A stretch of 6,351 nucleotides of DNA, from assembly GCA_021783855.1 (NCBI GenBank), contig JAJXTL010000153.1, positions 1-6,351 of the forward strand, read 5' to 3'. The position numbers were made by a program, and so were the translations under genes. Every line of letters begins with the position of its first letter. The first letter of the stretch is position 1. Shown here piece by piece: positions 1 to 5,375 of the stretch. A model generated the notes under the pieces. The model did not search any database. It saw nothing but the letters and a program-made list of their open reading frames with translations, and was not told the DNA's origin. The DNA comes from Pseudomonadota bacterium (GTDB lineage: Bacteria > Pseudomonadota > Gammaproteobacteria > Burkholderiales > Gallionellaceae).

Positions 1-851
1 ACGGTCTCTACCTGCTGTGTCGCCGGATCAAGCAGGTGCAACGGCGGCAAGGGGGAGTCCGGCATATCGTCGAACAGCGTGATCTGCTTTTCCTCGGCAA
101 CACGCGCCGACTTGACCACTTCCGCGACCGGCATCTCAATGTGTATCGGCTGATGCACCTCGACGCGCTTCTTCTCCACCTCGACCACCGCACTGCGCTG
201 ACTGGTTGCCTGAAGACCGATGCGTCTGTCCTGACGTGTCTGCCGGAATTGCCGTATCCAGCAGTAGGCTGCCTCCAGCTGCGCGCCCAGCCAGTCCATG
301 AAACGCAGCCACGACAGGCCGCTGAACAGGCTGAAACTGGCCGCCATCAGGGCCAGCAGCAACAAGGTGGCGCCGGTAAAACCCAGCCAGCGCGCCAATG
401 TATTGCCGATCAGCATGCCGAACATGCCGCCGGGGGCGAGCGGCAAAGGCACTTTAAGCGTGTGCAAACGGATCGCTTCGAGTGCGCTGCTGGACAGCAG
501 CAGCAAGACAAAACCGATGACGGCAACCAGGAGCGTTCTTTTGCAAAAAACGCTGTCAACGCGCAACCTGCGATAACCTGCCCATACTTGCTGCAGCATG
601 AACAGCACCAGCCACCAGGCAGACACACCAAACAGATAAAACAACAGGTCGGACAAATAAGCGCCCAGCACACCCGCCGGATTGCCGGTCTGTGTACCCG
701 CGCTGCTGTGCGACCACGCTGAATCGGCCGGATGGTAGCCATACAGCGCCACCGTGAAATACAGCGCCAGCGCCGCCAGCAACAGCCAGCGCGATTCACG
801 CACCAGGCCGAACAACTTGCTTCCCGGCAAATCGTCTGCTGCTTCAGCCAT
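1..851 (-). CDS. ftsK: DNA translocase FtsK, N-terminal part (cut by window edge)
   Basis: The first 283 codons of an FtsK/SpoIIIE-family translocase, the septum-anchored motor that pumps chromosome termini through the closing division site. The membrane domain is visible. Hydrophobic segments lie at about residues 22-39, 63-90, 105-125 and 160-178. The motif NPAGVLGAYLSDLLFYLFG (57-75) is characteristic of the FtsK 4TM domain. A charged cytoplasmic linker follows, and then PLPPLHLLDP (268-275 area), the conserved stretch that normally precedes the motor domain. The linker is therefore only some tens of residues, far shorter than in E. coli FtsK. The ATPase and gamma domains lie outside the window. 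The start is ATG at 851-849. It has GGGG six bases upstream, and an in-frame TAA four codons before it excludes a longer ATG start. No frameshift was seen. It lies downstream of the response regulator gene on the same strand, with a gap of about 100 bp. Confidence 0.93.
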   Translation of the reverse strand, partial: MAEAADDLPGSKLFGLVRESRWLLLAALALYFTVALYGYHPADSAWSHSSAGTQTGNPAGVLGAYLSDLLFYLFGVSAWWLVLFMLQQVWAGYRRLRVDSVFCKRTLLVAVIGFVLLLLSSSALEAIRLHTLKVPLPLAPGGMFGMLIGNTLARWLGFTGATLLLLALMAASFSLFSGLSWLRFMDWLGAQLEAAYCWIRQFRQTRQDRRIGLQATSQRSAVVEVEKKRVEVHQPIHIEMPVAEVVKSARVAEEKQITLFDDMPDSPLPPLHLLDPATQQVET

Positions 852-895
852 TTGATGCCCCAATTAATGTAAAGCTCGCATTGCGATTCGTTCGT

Positions 896-930
896 CTCCT
901 CTCCCACCGGGAGAGGGTTTGAGTGAGGGA
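896..930 (+). repeat. GC-rich palindromic (REP-like) repeat, intergenic copy
   Basis: A perfect 8-bp stem, CCTCTCCC (898-905) and GGGAGAGG (909-916), with a 3-base loop, followed by GTTTGAGTGAGGG. This matches the common proteobacterial pattern of a C/T-rich palindrome followed by a tail close to TTGGGGTGAGGG. A second copy with the same layout lies inside bioF (4622-4662). The tail is on the + strand here and on the minus strand in bioF, so the two copies are in opposite orientation. Neither strand has a T run right after the stem, so I do not call it a terminator. Confidence 0.7.
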
Positions 931-981
931 AACAGGCATGGCAAGTTTCATTATCATAGGTGATTACTTGCCGTGCCTGTT
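931..981 (-). terminator. Inverted repeat over the regulator stop codon, possible terminator
   Basis: The arms aacaggcatggcaag (931-945) and cttgccgtgcctgtt (967-981) are complementary at 14 of 15 positions, with a 21-base loop. One arm is the last codons of the response regulator gene and the stop codon (956-954) lies in the loop. Read on the minus strand, the hairpin is followed by only a short TTT and then CCC, so it is a weak intrinsic terminator at best. It may instead protect the 3' end of the transcript. In minus-strand RNA the mismatch is C-A; in plus-strand RNA the same pair would be a G-U wobble. Confidence 0.45.
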
Positions 982-1613
982 AGCCCCAGATGCTCGGCCA
1001 CCCGCACCGCCTCCAGGCGGCTATTGACTTTGAGCGTCTGATACACCGCCGCCACGTGAATTTTAACGGTTCCTTCAGCCAGATGAATGACAGACGCAAT
1101 TTCCTTGTTGCTCATACCGGTGCAGAGATGCTGCAAAACTTCCATCTGACGCGGCGTCAACCCGTAGCTGTTGGTGTGCATGCTGCGCTTGTCCGGATGT
1201 CCGGTATCCAGCGCATGGTAGCGCAGAATTTCCGGCGGCACATATACCCCGCCGGACAGCACCAGATTCAGGGCATCCAGCATGGTCTGCGTGTTGGAAC
1301 TTTTGCTGACAAAACCCGACGCCCCGTAGTTCATTACCTTTTCCATATTTGAACTGGCTTCCTCTCCCGACACGACCACCACCGGAATATGCGGATAACG
1401 CTGATGAAAATAACTGACCGACTTTGGCCCGTCGCTGCCCGGCATGTGCAAATCCAGCAGCGCCAGTTCCAGCTCGGGATGCATCTCGGCCAGCTTTAAC
1501 GCATCCTGAAAATTAGCCGCCTCCAATATTTCCACATCGTCCGACAACTGTCGCAACACATAGCACATTCCTTCTCTGAACAACGCATGGTCATCGGCAA
1601 ACAAAATCTTCAT
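954..1613 (-). CDS. Two-component response regulator, NarL/FixJ (LuxR-HTH) family
   Basis: A 219-residue cytoplasmic DNA-binding response regulator. The receiver domain covers residues 1-120. It has the acidic pair D7-D8, the phosphoacceptor D54 in LLDLHMPG, the switch Ser82 in VVVSGEE and the conserved Lys104 in FVSKSS. A linker rich in polar residues (about 133-149) leads to a LuxR-type helix-turn-helix at about 150-212 (GLTPRQMEVL, then SNKEIASVIHLAEGTVKIHV). All catalytic and switch positions are intact, so it should be activated by phosphorylation. No histidine kinase gene is in the window, and the neighbours (biotin genes upstream, ftsK downstream) do not reveal its stimulus or targets. 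It is probably a separate transcription unit, because a terminator-like hairpin follows bioD and the gene has its own leader. The start is ATG at 1613-1611, after a GGGGGGAAAG stretch. The specific regulator name cannot be assigned from sequence alone. Confidence 0.95.
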   Translation of the reverse strand: MKILFADDHALFREGMCYVLRQLSDDVEILEAANFQDALKLAEMHPELELALLDLHMPGSDGPKSVSYFHQRYPHIPVVVVSGEEASSNMEKVMNYGASGFVSKSSNTQTMLDALNLVLSGGVYVPPEILRYHALDTGHPDKRSMHTNSYGLTPRQMEVLQHLCTGMSNKEIASVIHLAEGTVKIHVAAVYQTLKVNSRLEAVRVAEHLGLTGTASNHL

Positions 1614-1616
1614 ACT

Positions 1617-1670
1617 TTCCCCCCGGATAAGCAGCTTTGCACAGGCTTGTGCTTATCATAACATCCGGGG
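1617..1670 (-). promoter_or_regulatory. Leader dyad upstream of the response regulator, overlapping its ribosome-binding region
   Basis: Plus-strand ccccggataagc (1621-1632) is complementary to gcttatc...cgggg within 1651-1670, with an 8-base bulge in the second arm. A second small hairpin (1639-1643 with 1648-1652, GCACA/TGTGC) competes for part of the same bases. In minus-strand RNA the arm next to the gene contains most of the G run (about 1617-1624) that serves as the presumed Shine-Dalgarno of the regulator, so the main stem could hide it. TATGAT (minus strand, 1660-1655) is a fair -10 box, but no convincing -35 lies at the right spacing. The promoter is therefore uncertain. Confidence 0.4.
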
Positions 1671-1675
1671 CTGTG

Positions 1676-1719
1676 AAAACCCATGATGACATAGCAGCTG
1701 TACAGCCTGCGTCATCATG
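1676..1719 (-). terminator. Probable intrinsic terminator after bioD
   Basis: A strong hairpin starts three bases past the bioD stop codon. The arms CATGATGAC and GTCATCATG pair over 9 bp (1682-1690 with 1711-1719). A central palindrome GCTGTACAGC (1697-1706), with partly matching bases between, extends the stem almost to the centre. On the minus strand the stem is followed by GG and then TTTT (1679-1676). The T run is short, so efficiency is uncertain. The position, directly after the last biotin gene and before the regulator leader, fits an operon end. Confidence 0.6.
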
Positions 1720-1721
1720 CG

Positions 1722-2390
1722 TCAAGCTTGCTCCAGCAACTGCAAATCCAGTTTCTTCGCCACCTCATGCGCATCGGGTGCCTGATAACAGGGCAGCACC
1801 CCCAACAACGGCGCAGCTATGCGCTGCCGTAGAGCGGCGATATTCTCATTCAGCATAGGCATGTTTTCATCCTGACAATTGGCCACCCACCCGGCCAGCC
1901 TTAAACCACTGGCTTTGATGGATGCCACTGTAAGCAGCGCATGATTGATGCAACCCAGCCGCATGCCCACCGCCAGAATGACCGGCAGATTCAGCCTTGC
2001 CGCCAGATCTGCCATGTCCTGATGATCGTTCAGCGGCACGCAAAAACCGCCTGCCCCTTCCACAATCACCACATCAGCCTGTGCCGCCAGTTCGCAATAG
2101 GATTGCACGATCCGCTCCAGGTTGATGTTAACTCCAACGAATTTTGCCGCCAGATGCGGTGCTACCGCCTGTGCGAAGCAATAAGGATTGATCTGACCAT
2201 AGCTGGCCTGCACGTTGCCCGCAGCACGCAAACGCACGGCATCTTCGTTGTGCTCGCTGTCGTCGCATCCGGAAGCGACCGGCTTGAACCCGGCCGCGCG
2301 ATGCCCCTGAGCTGCAAATGCATGCAGCAGCGCACAGCTGATCAGTGTCTTGCCGACGCCGGTATCGGTTCCTGTCACAAAAAAATTCAT
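1722..2390 (-). CDS. bioD: ATP-dependent dethiobiotin synthetase
   Basis: BioD (222 residues; the E. coli enzyme is 225) closes the ureido ring of dethiobiotin from DAPA (7,8-diaminopelargonate), CO2 and ATP in the cytoplasm. The P-loop is GTDTGVGKT (residues 7-15). The substrate lysine is K36 in FKPVASG. EGAGG (111-115) is the usual Mg/ATP-site motif, and VGMRLGCINHALLT (141-154) and LAGWVAN (165-171) match the conserved C-terminal half. It is the last gene of the biotin operon and is followed by a terminator-like hairpin. The start must be ATG 2390-2388, because an in-frame TAG lies six codons upstream. No clear Shine-Dalgarno precedes it; the bases just before are GCCAGAAAA. The start codon lies inside one end of an inverted-repeat-bounded segment filling the bioC-bioD gap, which may affect expression. 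Confidence 0.97.
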   Translation of the reverse strand: MNFFVTGTDTGVGKTLISCALLHAFAAQGHRAAGFKPVASGCDDSEHNEDAVRLRAAGNVQASYGQINPYCFAQAVAPHLAAKFVGVNINLERIVQSYCELAAQADVVIVEGAGGFCVPLNDHQDMADLAARLNLPVILAVGMRLGCINHALLTVASIKASGLRLAGWVANCQDENMPMLNENIAALRQRIAAPLLGVLPCYQAPDAHEVAKKLDLQLLEQA

Positions 2391-2503
2391 TTTTCTGGCG
2401 AATCGCTATGTCGCGTGCTCGCTCTCTCCTCGTCTATCCATTTGATATGCCTCGTCACTCGCTGCGCGGCTCCGTGCGCTTCATCCAGAAAAATTTAATT
2501 TTT
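2381..2503. repeat. Inverted-repeat-bounded segment filling the bioC-bioD gap
   Basis: The left end (2381-2398, AAAAATTCATTTTTCTGG) and the reverse complement of the right end (2503-2485, AAAAATTAAATTTTTCTGG) differ by one base change and one gap. The inner 10 bp, ATTTTTCTGG/CCAGAAAAAT, match perfectly. Between them is a GC-rich stretch of about 86 bp with a direct repeat CCTCGTC (2428-2434 and 2450-2456). The right end also holds a 15-bp AT palindrome (2489-2503). The layout resembles a very small non-autonomous repeat (MITE-like) or a long stem-loop. No second copy is in the window to prove that it is mobile. Confidence 0.5.
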
Positions 2504-2513
2504 GATGGCCTTT

Positions 2514-3383
2514 TCATCTTACTCTGAACGATGTCTTGATGATCGCAGCGCCATCGCCTGTAAAACGTGGGGTTGGTTTCCAGGCGTGACCGTAGACGAT
2601 TTCATAGGTCGCCGGCAGCTTGCCGTCCCGCCGCAGTTTTTCATAATTTTCCAGCAGACGGCCATACGCGCTCTTGCCCATCAGCCCCTGAGCGCGCCCC
2701 TGCGTGGTGTTATGCGCGCCGATGGCTTTCAAATCCTGCAACACCCCGCGCACATCGCCATAGGTCAGCGTCATGTATTCCATATCCATCACCGGTTCGG
2801 AAAAACCCGCCTGCATCAACATGTCGCCGACGTCGTGCATGTCCGCAAAACGGTTCAAATGGTTATTGTCGTCCACGCCGTTGAACGCCTGCCGCAGCTC
2901 CTTCAGGGTATCCGGACCGAAGGTGCTGAACATCAGCAGTCCCTCTGTCTTCAGCACGCGGTGCAACTCGACGAAGGTCGCCGGCAAATCGTTGCACCAC
3001 TGCACGGCCAGATTCGACCACACCATCTCAATACTGGCAGGTGGCAAAGGTAACGCTTCCACATCCGCACACACCGCCATCTGGCGGCCGCCGAACAATT
3101 TCTGCCACCAGCTTGAGCGGCTTTGTGCGGTCTGCAACATGCCGATGGCGATATCCAGCGAGATGAGCTGCGCATCGGGGTATTTTTCAGCCAGCTGCCG
3201 TCCGCCCCAGCCCGTACCGCAGCCCGCATCGAGCAGCCGCGCGGGTTTGAGCTTGATGTAGTCGAGCCGCTCCAGCATGCGCGTGCACACTTCACGCTGT
3301 AACACAGCCGATGCGTCATAGCCCGCTGCCGCGCGTGAAAAAGCGCGGCGCATCATCTTCTTATCGATTTCAAATTCATTCAT
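2514..3383 (-). CDS. bioC: Malonyl-[ACP] O-methyltransferase
   Basis: BioC uses S-adenosylmethionine to methylate the free carboxyl of malonyl-ACP, so that fatty acid synthesis can extend it to pimeloyl-ACP methyl ester. The class I methyltransferase fold is visible. Motif I DAGCGTG is at residues 52-58 with acidic D77 at the end of strand 2. DVEALPLPP (from about 107) and SNLAVQW (123-129) follow, then the BioC-typical STFGPDTLKEL (153-163). At 289 residues it is longer than E. coli BioC (about 250), with extra sequence at about 91-100 and in the C-terminal third, as is common in betaproteobacteria (recalled family knowledge). I chose ATG at 3383, giving MNEFEIDKKMMRRAF, which overlaps the bioH end by 8 nt. 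A TTG at 3398 is also in frame but would add only five unconserved residues. Translational coupling to bioH is likely. Confidence 0.95.
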   Translation of the reverse strand: MNEFEIDKKMMRRAFSRAAAGYDASAVLQREVCTRMLERLDYIKLKPARLLDAGCGTGWGGRQLAEKYPDAQLISLDIAIGMLQTAQSRSSWWQKLFGGRQMAVCADVEALPLPPASIEMVWSNLAVQWCNDLPATFVELHRVLKTEGLLMFSTFGPDTLKELRQAFNGVDDNNHLNRFADMHDVGDMLMQAGFSEPVMDMEYMTLTYGDVRGVLQDLKAIGAHNTTQGRAQGLMGKSAYGRLLENYEKLRRDGKLPATYEIVYGHAWKPTPRFTGDGAAIIKTSFRVR

Positions 3384-4161
3384 GCACAAATTCCGCAACG
3401 TATTTTACGAACACTTCAGGGTGAGACAAAAAAGGCGCATGCGCCGCGCCGGCTATCGTTGCCAGCCGCACGCGGGGCATCTGGGCCGCCATATATTGCG
3501 AGGCTGCCGGCGGCGTCAAGGTATCGCGATGTCCCGCAATCAGCAGGGTTGGCTGCATAATCTCAGGCAAAACTGCGCATAAATCGACATCACGCAGGAT
3601 TGCAAGTCCGGCCTGCAAGGCCGCCGGATCAGGCTCGCCGCGACTCCTCAGACTCTGGCGCAGCGCCAGCAATAGTTCGCGTTCCTGTTCGCTGCCCCGC
3701 ACTTGCAGCGCCAGAAAACGGCGCAGGGTCGATGCATAGTCCTGCTGCAGTGCGGCAGAAAAATCCGCCAGCGTTTCAGTTGCCATCGCGCAGGGCCAGT
3801 GGGCCCGCTGCACAAAACAGGGTGTGGACGACACCAATATCAGTTTTTCTACCTGCTCCGAATGCCGCTGCGCCCAGCGCAATGCGATCTGCCCGCCCAG
3901 CGACCAGCCGCACACGGTCAGCGGCCCGGAAAACTGTATAGATAATTTATCAACAATTACATCAAGCGATTCTGCCTCAATCCTCAATCCGCGATCCTCA
4001 ATCCTGTTGCTAAACCCGTGCCCCGGCAAATCCACTGCCATCACCTGAAAATTTTCCGCCAGTTTTTCAAGGACTCCACCCCACATCCCGCCGTGCATGC
4101 CCCAGCCGTGGATGAACAGCAACGGCGCGCCCCGCCCGTAATGATCAACGTGCAAGCTCAT
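3376..4161 (-). CDS. bioH: Pimeloyl-[ACP] methyl ester carboxylesterase
   Basis: BioH is an alpha/beta-hydrolase that removes the methyl ester BioC added, releasing pimeloyl-ACP for BioF and stopping further elongation. The nucleophile is S87 in GWSLGG. The catalytic acid is probably D213 (HRDTLTP) and the base H241 (AAHAPFLSHP). IHGWGMHGGMWG (17-28) forms the oxyanion region, and SSTPCF (111-116) with RFLALQ (148-153) are typical of BioH. At 261 residues it is slightly longer than the E. coli protein (256). The extra length sits between DLPGHG and GWSLGG (35 residues, against 28 in the E. coli sequence as I recall it). There NRIEDRGLRIEAE is encoded by a heptanucleotide tandem repeat (3976-4003). 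The start ATG lies within the bioF end (17-nt overlap, ATGAGCTTGCACGTTGA), indicating translational coupling. Confidence 0.95.
   Translation of the reverse strand: MSLHVDHYGRGAPLLFIHGWGMHGGMWGGVLEKLAENFQVMAVDLPGHGFSNRIEDRGLRIEAESLDVIVDKLSIQFSGPLTVCGWSLGGQIALRWAQRHSEQVEKLILVSSTPCFVQRAHWPCAMATETLADFSAALQQDYASTLRRFLALQVRGSEQERELLLALRQSLRSRGEPDPAALQAGLAILRDVDLCAVLPEIMQPTLLIAGHRDTLTPPAASQYMAAQMPRVRLATIAGAAHAPFLSHPEVFVKYVAEFVHE
3976..4003 (-). repeat. Heptanucleotide tandem repeat inside bioH
   Basis: Four consecutive 7-mers on the plus strand: CTCAATC (3976-3982), CTCAATC (3983-3989), CGCGATC (3990-3996), CTCAATC (3997-4003). On the coding strand the unit is GATTGAG. Because 7 is not a multiple of 3, each unit is read in a different frame, and the 28 bases encode about BioH residues 53-62. 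A change by one unit would shift the frame, whereas three units would be tolerated. Confidence 0.8.
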
Positions 4162-5323
4162 GCAGCGCCTCAGTCAGACATTTAACATCTGCAGCCGTGT
4201 GAGCCGACGACAGGGTGATGCGCAGTCGCGCCGTGCCGGCAGGCACGGTGGGCGGGCGTATCGCCGCAACCCAGATACCCCGATCGCGCAACGCGTGGCT
4301 TAAATCGAGCGCTGCCTGATTATCGCCTATCACTAACGGCTGTATTGCCGTACTTGACTCCATCAACGTCCACGGCAAACCGTGCAGACCTTTACGCAAC
4401 TGTACGATCAGCTTCTGCAAATGAGTACGCAACGCGTCGCCACCGGTTATCAGTCGCAAACTCTCCAGCAGCGCAACCGACAGGGCAGGCGGGGTCGCCG
4501 TGGTGTATACATAACTGCGCGCGTTGTTGATCAGCGTATCGATCACCACCTGTTCCGCAGCCACAAACGCGCCGGACACCCCGGCCGCCTTGCCCAGCGT
4601 CGCCATGTAAATGATGCGCTTCCCCCACCCCAGCCCCTCCCCCGAAGGGAGAGGGGCTTGAGCGAACAGCGAGCCGCGCCCCTGCTCACCCGACACGCCG
4701 AAGCCATGCGCATCGTCCACCAGCAGCCAGGCGTCGTATTGCTCGCACAAAGCCAGTAACGCCGCTAACGGCGCCCTGTCGCCATCCATGCTGAATACCG
4801 CGTCGGTCAGAATCAGTTTGCGTCCGCGTTTTGTTTCTATCAACATGGCTGCCAGCTGTTCCATGTCGTTATGGCGGTAGCGCCTGACCGTTGCACGCGA
4901 CAACAGCATCGCATCGTTCAGTGAGGCGTGATTGAGCTTGTCGGCGAAAACCGTATCGCCTCTGCCTGTCAGCGCCTGCACCACACCGAGGTTAGCCATA
5001 TAGCCCGTGGAAAACAGCAGTGCTGCGGGTTTATCCACAAAAGCCGCCAGTTCATTTTCCAGCTGTTCGTGCGCCTCAAAGTGACCGCTGACCAGGTGCG
5101 CCGCCCCCGCACCAACGCCATAGCGCTCCGCACCCAGCTTTAATGCCTCAACCAGTTGAGGATGGCTGGCCAGCCCCAGATAATCGTTGCTGCAAAAAGA
5201 CAAATACGGCTTGCCGTCCACCACCAGCTGCGTGCCTTGCGGACCTGAGATCGTACGGCGCGAGCGCAGCAAACCAAGGGCCGCACGCTCATCGAGTTGG
5301 GATTGGAGTTCAGAAAAAATCAT
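4145..5323 (-). CDS. bioF: 8-amino-7-oxononanoate synthase (KAPA synthase), with in-frame repeat insertion
   Basis: BioF is a PLP-dependent alpha-oxoamine synthase that condenses pimeloyl-ACP (or -CoA) with L-alanine to give KAPA, CO2 and free carrier. The PLP Schiff-base lysine is K245 in ATLGKAAGVSGAF. VDDAHGFGV (202-210) supplies D203, which contacts the pyridine nitrogen, and H206. NHASL (131-135) holds the ring-stacking His132, and SFCSNDYLGL (42-51) is the usual N-terminal signature. At 392 residues it is a little longer than E. coli BioF (384). The surplus lies in about residues 221-234 (AQAPLPSGEGLGWG), encoded by a GC-rich palindromic repeat between GRGSLF and KRIIYMATLGK. The frame is kept and all catalytic residues remain, so activity is plausible. 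The start ATG 5323-5321 gives the conserved MIFSELQSQLDERAALGLLR, but only a poor Shine-Dalgarno (GCTGATAAATA) precedes it. The end overlaps bioH by 17 nt. Confidence 0.96.
   Translation of the reverse strand: MIFSELQSQLDERAALGLLRSRRTISGPQGTQLVVDGKPYLSFCSNDYLGLASHPQLVEALKLGAERYGVGAGAAHLVSGHFEAHEQLENELAAFVDKPAALLFSTGYMANLGVVQALTGRGDTVFADKLNHASLNDAMLLSRATVRRYRHNDMEQLAAMLIETKRGRKLILTDAVFSMDGDRAPLAALLALCEQYDAWLLVDDAHGFGVSGEQGRGSLFAQAPLPSGEGLGWGKRIIYMATLGKAAGVSGAFVAAEQVVIDTLINNARSYVYTTATPPALSVALLESLRLITGGDALRTHLQKLIVQLRKGLHGLPWTLMESSTAIQPLVIGDNQAALDLSHALRDRGIWVAAIRPPTVPAGTARLRITLSSAHTAADVKCLTEALHELAR
4622..4662 (-). repeat. GC-rich palindromic (REP-like) repeat inserted in bioF
   Basis: On the plus strand, GCCCCTCCCCC (4633-4643) pairs with GGGAGAGGGGC (4647-4657), with one mismatch and a 3-base loop. 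On the coding strand the hairpin is followed by CTGGGGTGGGGG. This is the same layout as the intergenic copy at 896-930, in the opposite orientation. It is translated as roughly APLPSGEGLGWG, a peptide often produced when this type of element falls inside a gene (recalled, not checked). Confidence 0.8.
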
Positions 5324-5325
5324 TA

Positions 5326-5350
5326 TTTATCAGCATATTACGCAGATAAA
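5326..5350 (-). promoter_or_regulatory. Imperfect dyad between bioB and bioF
   Basis: In the 52-bp gap between bioB and bioF, a 25-bp stretch centred on 5338 is self-complementary at about 20 of 25 positions. The perfect ends are TTTATC (5326-5331) and GATAAA (5345-5350), with paired GC and TA blocks inside. It overlaps the region where the bioF ribosome-binding site should be. It could be a hairpin tuning bioF translation, an RNA processing site or a protein site. I do not recognise it as a BirA operator. The bases are AT-rich, so chance is possible. Confidence 0.3.
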
Positions 5351-5375
5351 ACCTGTACATACTGCGAACCGAACT

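Noticed and set aside
36..722. Plus-strand open frame of 228 codons rich in Gln, His and Arg
   Set aside because: It is antisense to ftsK with composition typical of the reverse of a GC-rich gene, and no recognisable domain.
410..907. Minus-strand open frame of 165 codons rich in Cys and Trp
   Set aside because: It is a shifted frame over the ftsK 5' end; the ftsK frame gives a clean 4TM membrane domain and the shadow frame shows no family features.
896..930. Hairpin as an intrinsic terminator
   Set aside because: No T run follows the stem on either strand; the copy inside bioF shows that the element is a dispersed repeat.
2387..2458. Tiny minus-strand frame (GTG start, 23 codons) ending in a TGA that overlaps the bioD ATG
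   Set aside because: It looks like a coupling leader peptide, but it has no Shine-Dalgarno, a weak start codon and lies in a repeat-like segment, so it cannot be supported as a gene.
2502..3053. Plus-strand open frame of about 183 codons opposite bioC
   Set aside because: Antisense shadow of a confidently identified gene, with no ribosome-binding site and no recognisable motif.
3384..3398. TTG start five codons upstream for bioC
   Set aside because: The ATG at 3383 gives the family-like N-terminus and a normal short overlap with bioH.
4600..4680. Possible frameshift or pseudogene in bioF at the odd GC-rich stretch
   Set aside because: The frame continues unbroken through the repeat, and the conserved sequence resumes with the PLP lysine in place.
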